From Paragordius varius (lineage: Eukaryota; Nematomorpha), in the NCBI GenBank assembly GCA_964247055.1, contig OZ176051.1, forward strand, positions 5,394,001 through 5,458,000: DNA of 64,000 nt, read 5' to 3'. The notes below the pieces were generated by a model, which was not told where the DNA came from, did no database searches, and worked only from the letters and a program-made list of their open reading frames with translations. Made by a program: the position numbers and the translations under genes. Each line of letters opens with the position of its first letter. Positions within the stretch are counted from its first letter, which is position 1. Below, in pieces: positions 60,190 to 64,000 of the stretch.

Positions 60190-63100
60190 GTTCTGATTTG
60201 GCTTTGGAACTATTGACCGTAAAAATTCAATAAGGATTCCAGCTATTCCCTGTTTAAAGGCAAAAATATTAGTCAAGCGTTTCTTTGATGATAGCTGCTG
60301 GGTAAGGAGATATCCGCTAAAAACTGACCCATCATATCGAAATAGCGTGCCTTTGGGGCTATTCAGAAAATCTATCAGGCCATATGAGTTCGATATCTGC
60401 TTAAAATATTACCCGTAACAAGGCAAAAATTTGGGTCGTGCGGTTTTTAAAACTGCCCTTTATTATGTATGCTATTTGGAAATAATTAATGACTTTCTAG
60501 CAATGTATACTTATTCATACTGTATCATTTATCTATATATTCATAAAAATGGAAACAGGTGGTTTTTGCTGTTTCTAAAAAACCGGTAGACCCATTCAAA
60601 TCCAAATATCAAAAATATAAAATCATTAATAAATGCCCCGACAATAGATTCGCCCTTTTTTTAAATTAGGTCCCCAGTTCGATCCCATCCCGTGTAAAAA
60701 ACGGTTTTTTTTCGAAAACACAGGTGCACAAAAATCGTGTCTTTGATTTTCCGGAAAACTGTTAGACCAATAGATTTTAAATATGATTTTTTTTAAATTA
60801 TTTTCGATTGCGCCGAACATAGTCGGCTCGCTTTTTTAATTTAGGCCCTGTTTTCACCCGCTTCCCCTTATATTTATAGAAATGGAGAGTGGTGGCTTTG
60901 TGATCTGTTTCCGGAAAACCGGTAGACCCATATCAAATTTAAATATCAAAAAAATATAATCATTAATGAATGCCCCGACAAAATCTAGGCCCTTTTTTGA
61001 AATAGGCCCCCAGTTCGGGCCTACCCCGTGTAAAAAACAGTTTTTGTTTGAAAACAGAAGTCCATAAAAATCATGTCATTGAGACAATTTTCCGGAAAAA
61101 GTGTTGGACCATTCGATTTCAAATATGATTTTTTTAACTTATTTTCGATTGCGCCGAACATAGTTGCCTCGCTTTTTTAATTTAGGCCCTTTTTTACCCG
61201 CTCCCCCCGTAAAATGCCACTTTTTATAAAAAAATCCACAAAAATAATTTTCTATATCTATTTTTGGCCCAAGGTATGATACCGTAAAAATTCAATAAGG
61301 ATTCCAGGTATTCCCTGTTCAAAGGCAAAAATTTTAGTCAAGCGTTTCTTTGATGATAGCTGCTGATTAAGAAGATACCCGCTAAAAACTGACCCGTCAT
61401 ATTAGCGTGCCTTTAGGGCTAAATCTCAGAAAACCAAGGCTAAAATTTGGGTCGTACGGTTTTTTAAAATTGCCCTTTATTATGTATGCTATTTGGAAAT
61501 AATTAATGACTTTCTAGCAATGTATACTTATTCATACTGTATCATCTATCTATATATTCATAAAAATGGAAAATGGTGGTTTGTGATCTGTTTCCGGAAA
61601 ACCGGACCCATTCAAATCCAAATATCAAAAATATATAATCATTAATGAATGCCCCGACAATTGCTTGGCCATTTTTTTTAATTATGTCCCTAGTTCGGGC
61701 CCACCCCGTGTAAAAAACGGGAGTGCACAAAAATCCTGTCTTTGAGACAATTTTCCGGAAAACGTGTTGGACCATTCGATTTCAAATATAATTTTTTTAC
61801 TTATTTTCGATTGCGCCGAACATAGTCGGCTCGCTTTTTTAATTTAGGCCCTCTTTTCACCCGCTCCTTCCGTAAAATGCCATTTTTTTCAAAAAAAAAT
61901 AAGTCCACAAAAAATAATTTCTTAAATCTATTTTTCGCCCGAAGTATGAGACCGTAAAAATATGGGGATTCCAGGTACCTGTTAAAAGTCAAAAACTTTA
62001 GTCGTGCGTTTTTTCTGGGTAAACAGATACCCGCTAAAAACTGCCCCATCATATCGAAATAGCGTGCCTATGGGGCTAAATTTTAGAAAATATCAGGCCA
62101 TATGAGTTTAATAGGTGGTTAAATTATTACCCGTAACAAGGCAAAAGTTTAGGTCGTTTTTTTAATTAGCCGTTAATTAGGCCCTTCACGCCAAAATGCG
62201 CCACCATAGAATAATTTTTCAGTATTGAGGCAATTTTTCCAAAAACTAATGAGTGCATATGGAAATCATGATTCAAAATATTCTCCGTAAAAAGAAAAAT
62301 TTTATTCAAGCGCTTTTTTGTATCAGCCTCTGGGTATGGAGCTACCCGCCTAAAACTGCGTCATCATATCGAAATTGCGTTGTGTAGGAGTTTTTCAGCA
62401 TACTTATCAGGCCATATATTAATAAGGGCCTGAAATATTACCCGTAAAAGGCAAAAATTTAAGTCGAGCGGTTTATTAAATTAGCCGTTAATTAAGCCCT
62501 TTACGCCCTAATTAATGTGCTATCATTGAACTATTATTTAGTTTTGAGGCCATTCTCCAAAAACTATTAAGAACATATGGAATGAATGATGGGTATTCCC
62601 CTATAGGCAAATTTTTTTATCGAACGTATTTTTATTATTGGCCTCTGGGTAGGGGGCTGCCCGCCTACAACTGCGCTACCATATCGATACAGCGTGACTT
62701 TGGAAGCTAATTTTAGAAAACTTATCAGGCCATATGAATTTAATAAGGGCTTGAAATACTACCCGTAAAAAGGCGATAATTTAAGTCACGCGTTTTTTTA
62801 TATAGGCTGCTGGGTAAACAGATACCCGCTAAAAACTGCCCCGTCATATCGAAATAACGTGCCTTTGGGGCTATTTTTCAGAAAACCTATCAAGTCATAT
62901 AAGTTTAATACATAAATATTACCCTTAACAAGGCAAATTAGGTGGTGCGGTTTTTTTACTTAGCCGTTAATTAGGCCCTTCACGCCAAAATGTGCCACCT
63001 TAGAATGATTTTTCAGAATTCAGGCAATTTTTCCAAAAACAAATTAGAGCATATGGAATCAAACATGATTCCAGGTATCTCCGTAGAAGCCACATTAGTT

Positions 63101-63490
63101 TATTAAAAGCTTGAAATATCACCCGTAACTATGTAAAATTAAGGTCAGGCGTTTTTTTATTAGCCACTAATTACGGGGCCTTTATGCCCTAAAAATACGC
63201 CATAACGATTATGAATTTTTGAGGTATTTTTTCAAATAATTCATGAGACGATGGTATCAAAGATGATTCCAAATATTTGTCCTAATAAGGCAAATAATTT
63301 AACTCAGCGCTTTTTCCATATAGGTCTATGGGCAGGGGACTACCGGTTAACTGAAACGCCATACAAAATTGCTTGTTTTTGGAGCTAATTATCAAAAAAT
63401 TTAAGGAGCCATACGAGTTCAATAAAGAAATAATACCCATAAAAGGTAAAAATTATAGTATAGCGTTTTTTCCGTTAGCGTCAATTTGGG
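60190..63490 (+). repeat. Tandem array of two interleaved repeat units (A about 330 bp, B about 240-300 bp)
   Basis: Unit A occurs at about 60560-60870, 60890-61215 and 61575-61885, each with TTTCCGGAAAACCGG, AATGCCCCGACAA, CCCGTGTAAAAAACGG, TTTTCCGGAAAA and GCCGAACATAGT(C/T)G followed by a CGCTTTTTTAATTTAGGC stretch. Unit B occurs at about 60200-60460, 61265-61470, 61930-62200, 62260-62520, 62570-62800, 62790-62960 and 63090-63480, with AGCTGCTGGGTAA, CCATCATATCGAAATAGCGT, AGGCCATATGAGTTTAATA and TATTACCCGTAACAAGGC. The stretch 60433-61450 is repeated as a larger unit of about 1.02 kb. Composition is markedly more GC than the rest. The frames inside are short, overlapping and not conserved between copies, so this is not coding. 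A solo copy lies at 11440-12300. Confidence 0.9.
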
Positions 63491-64000
63491 GCTTTCACAC
63501 CAGTAAACAATATATTAGTATGAATGCACAGTTTTAAAAATTCTATGAAGCTCTGTTTTGAAAATCCTATGAGATCATAACTAATATAATATTTCGAAAT
63601 AATCCACATATATGGATCACAATTTTGTTGATCTCTTTTTTCAAATAGCACCGCCCTCGGGCTGCGTAAGAGCCCGAGATTTATGCTACTTTATAAAAAT
63701 AACCTATCATTATGAGCATACTAAAAAGTTATTATTAGAACAACAAAATTATTTACTGCTTTTTTGTTATATTTTAAATCCAATATTGCAGAATCGTTAG
63801 ATAACTTAATCTTTAATTATATTTTTCTAGGCGTTATCTATTTACACCTTGAATTTAACCTCAAAAACATATTCACTTTTAAACTGATTCCTCTTCTCAA
63901 ATACCTAACTTATAAAGAGATGGCACCTTGCTTTTCAAATTATTTGATTCGTACTAAATCTTAAAACTAATTCTTAAGCATTATAAGGCGTTATAATATT
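63491..64000 (+). other. Right edge of the window with short open frames and a GC-rich hairpin
   Basis: Two overlapping plus-strand frames (63612-63800 and 63764-63964) have hydrophobic, Leu/Phe-rich products and possible splice signals (TTTTTCAAATAG at 63648, TTTTTCTAG at 63830). They could be exons of a gene continuing to the right, but no motif is recognised. Confidence 0.3.
63656..63678. other. Perfect 8-bp GC-rich hairpin
   Basis: CTCGGGCT and AGCCCGAG are exact inverted repeats separated by GCGTAAG, in a very AT-rich surrounding. It could be an RNA stem-loop, a transposon end or a chance palindrome. Confidence 0.5.

Noticed and set aside
60626-62052. Minus-strand frames of 64-83 codons in the array (60626-60820, 61542-61775, 61801-62052)
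   Set aside because: They lie in unit A repeats, share only repeat-derived similarity and are broken differently in each copy.

Overview
This is a very AT-rich (roughly three-quarters A+T by eye) nuclear window from an animal. It holds orthologues of metazoan families: a TRPM cation channel, a large-Maf-type bZIP factor, an LRCH protein, WDR70, the mitoribosomal protein mL65/MRPS30 and a secreted CAP-domain protein. All use the standard code and GT-AG introns. The most telling character is intron size. Introns of only 22-28 nt, each confirmed by phase and by homology on both sides, sit next to introns of hundreds to thousands of bases. Within animals, introns this short are typical of dicyemid mesozoans, and short 5' introns are described in flatworms, so a flatworm or other derived lophotrochozoan is my best inference. 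The species cannot be named from the sequence.

Layout: 1-5064 (-) is a TRPM-like gene (N-terminal SLOG region, running off the left edge). 6560-7863 (+) is a short CAP-domain gene. 7864-13547 is intergenic and holds one solo copy (11.4-12.3 kb) of a repeat found as a tandem array at 60.2-63.5 kb. 13548-18733 (+) is a complete 13-exon WDR70. 18988-22588 (+) is a 3-exon gene for a 99-residue secreted cysteine-rich protein. 23039-27195 (-) is a complete 6-exon mL65/MRPS30. 27.2-39.4 kb is gene-poor and holds MITE-like repeats. 39446-42166 (+) is a single-exon large Maf. 46019-53796 (-) is LRCH, with two alternative terminal exons that encode either a membrane-anchored or a long soluble tail. 54.9-60.1 kb is a nest of LINE elements, one of them delimited by a perfect 13-bp target-site duplication. 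60.2-63.5 kb is the tandem array.

Repeats shape the window. Five copies of a foldback-like element, whose inverted ends are built from 21-bp tandem subrepeats, lie mostly inside introns. Several hAT-like short elements carry GGCCCGC-type ends. Long (TA)n tracts occur in introns and spacers. Apart from the host genes, most open frames in the window are AT-rich noise or lie within repeats. Exon coordinates were derived by hand from splice sites and phase and may be off by a base or two.
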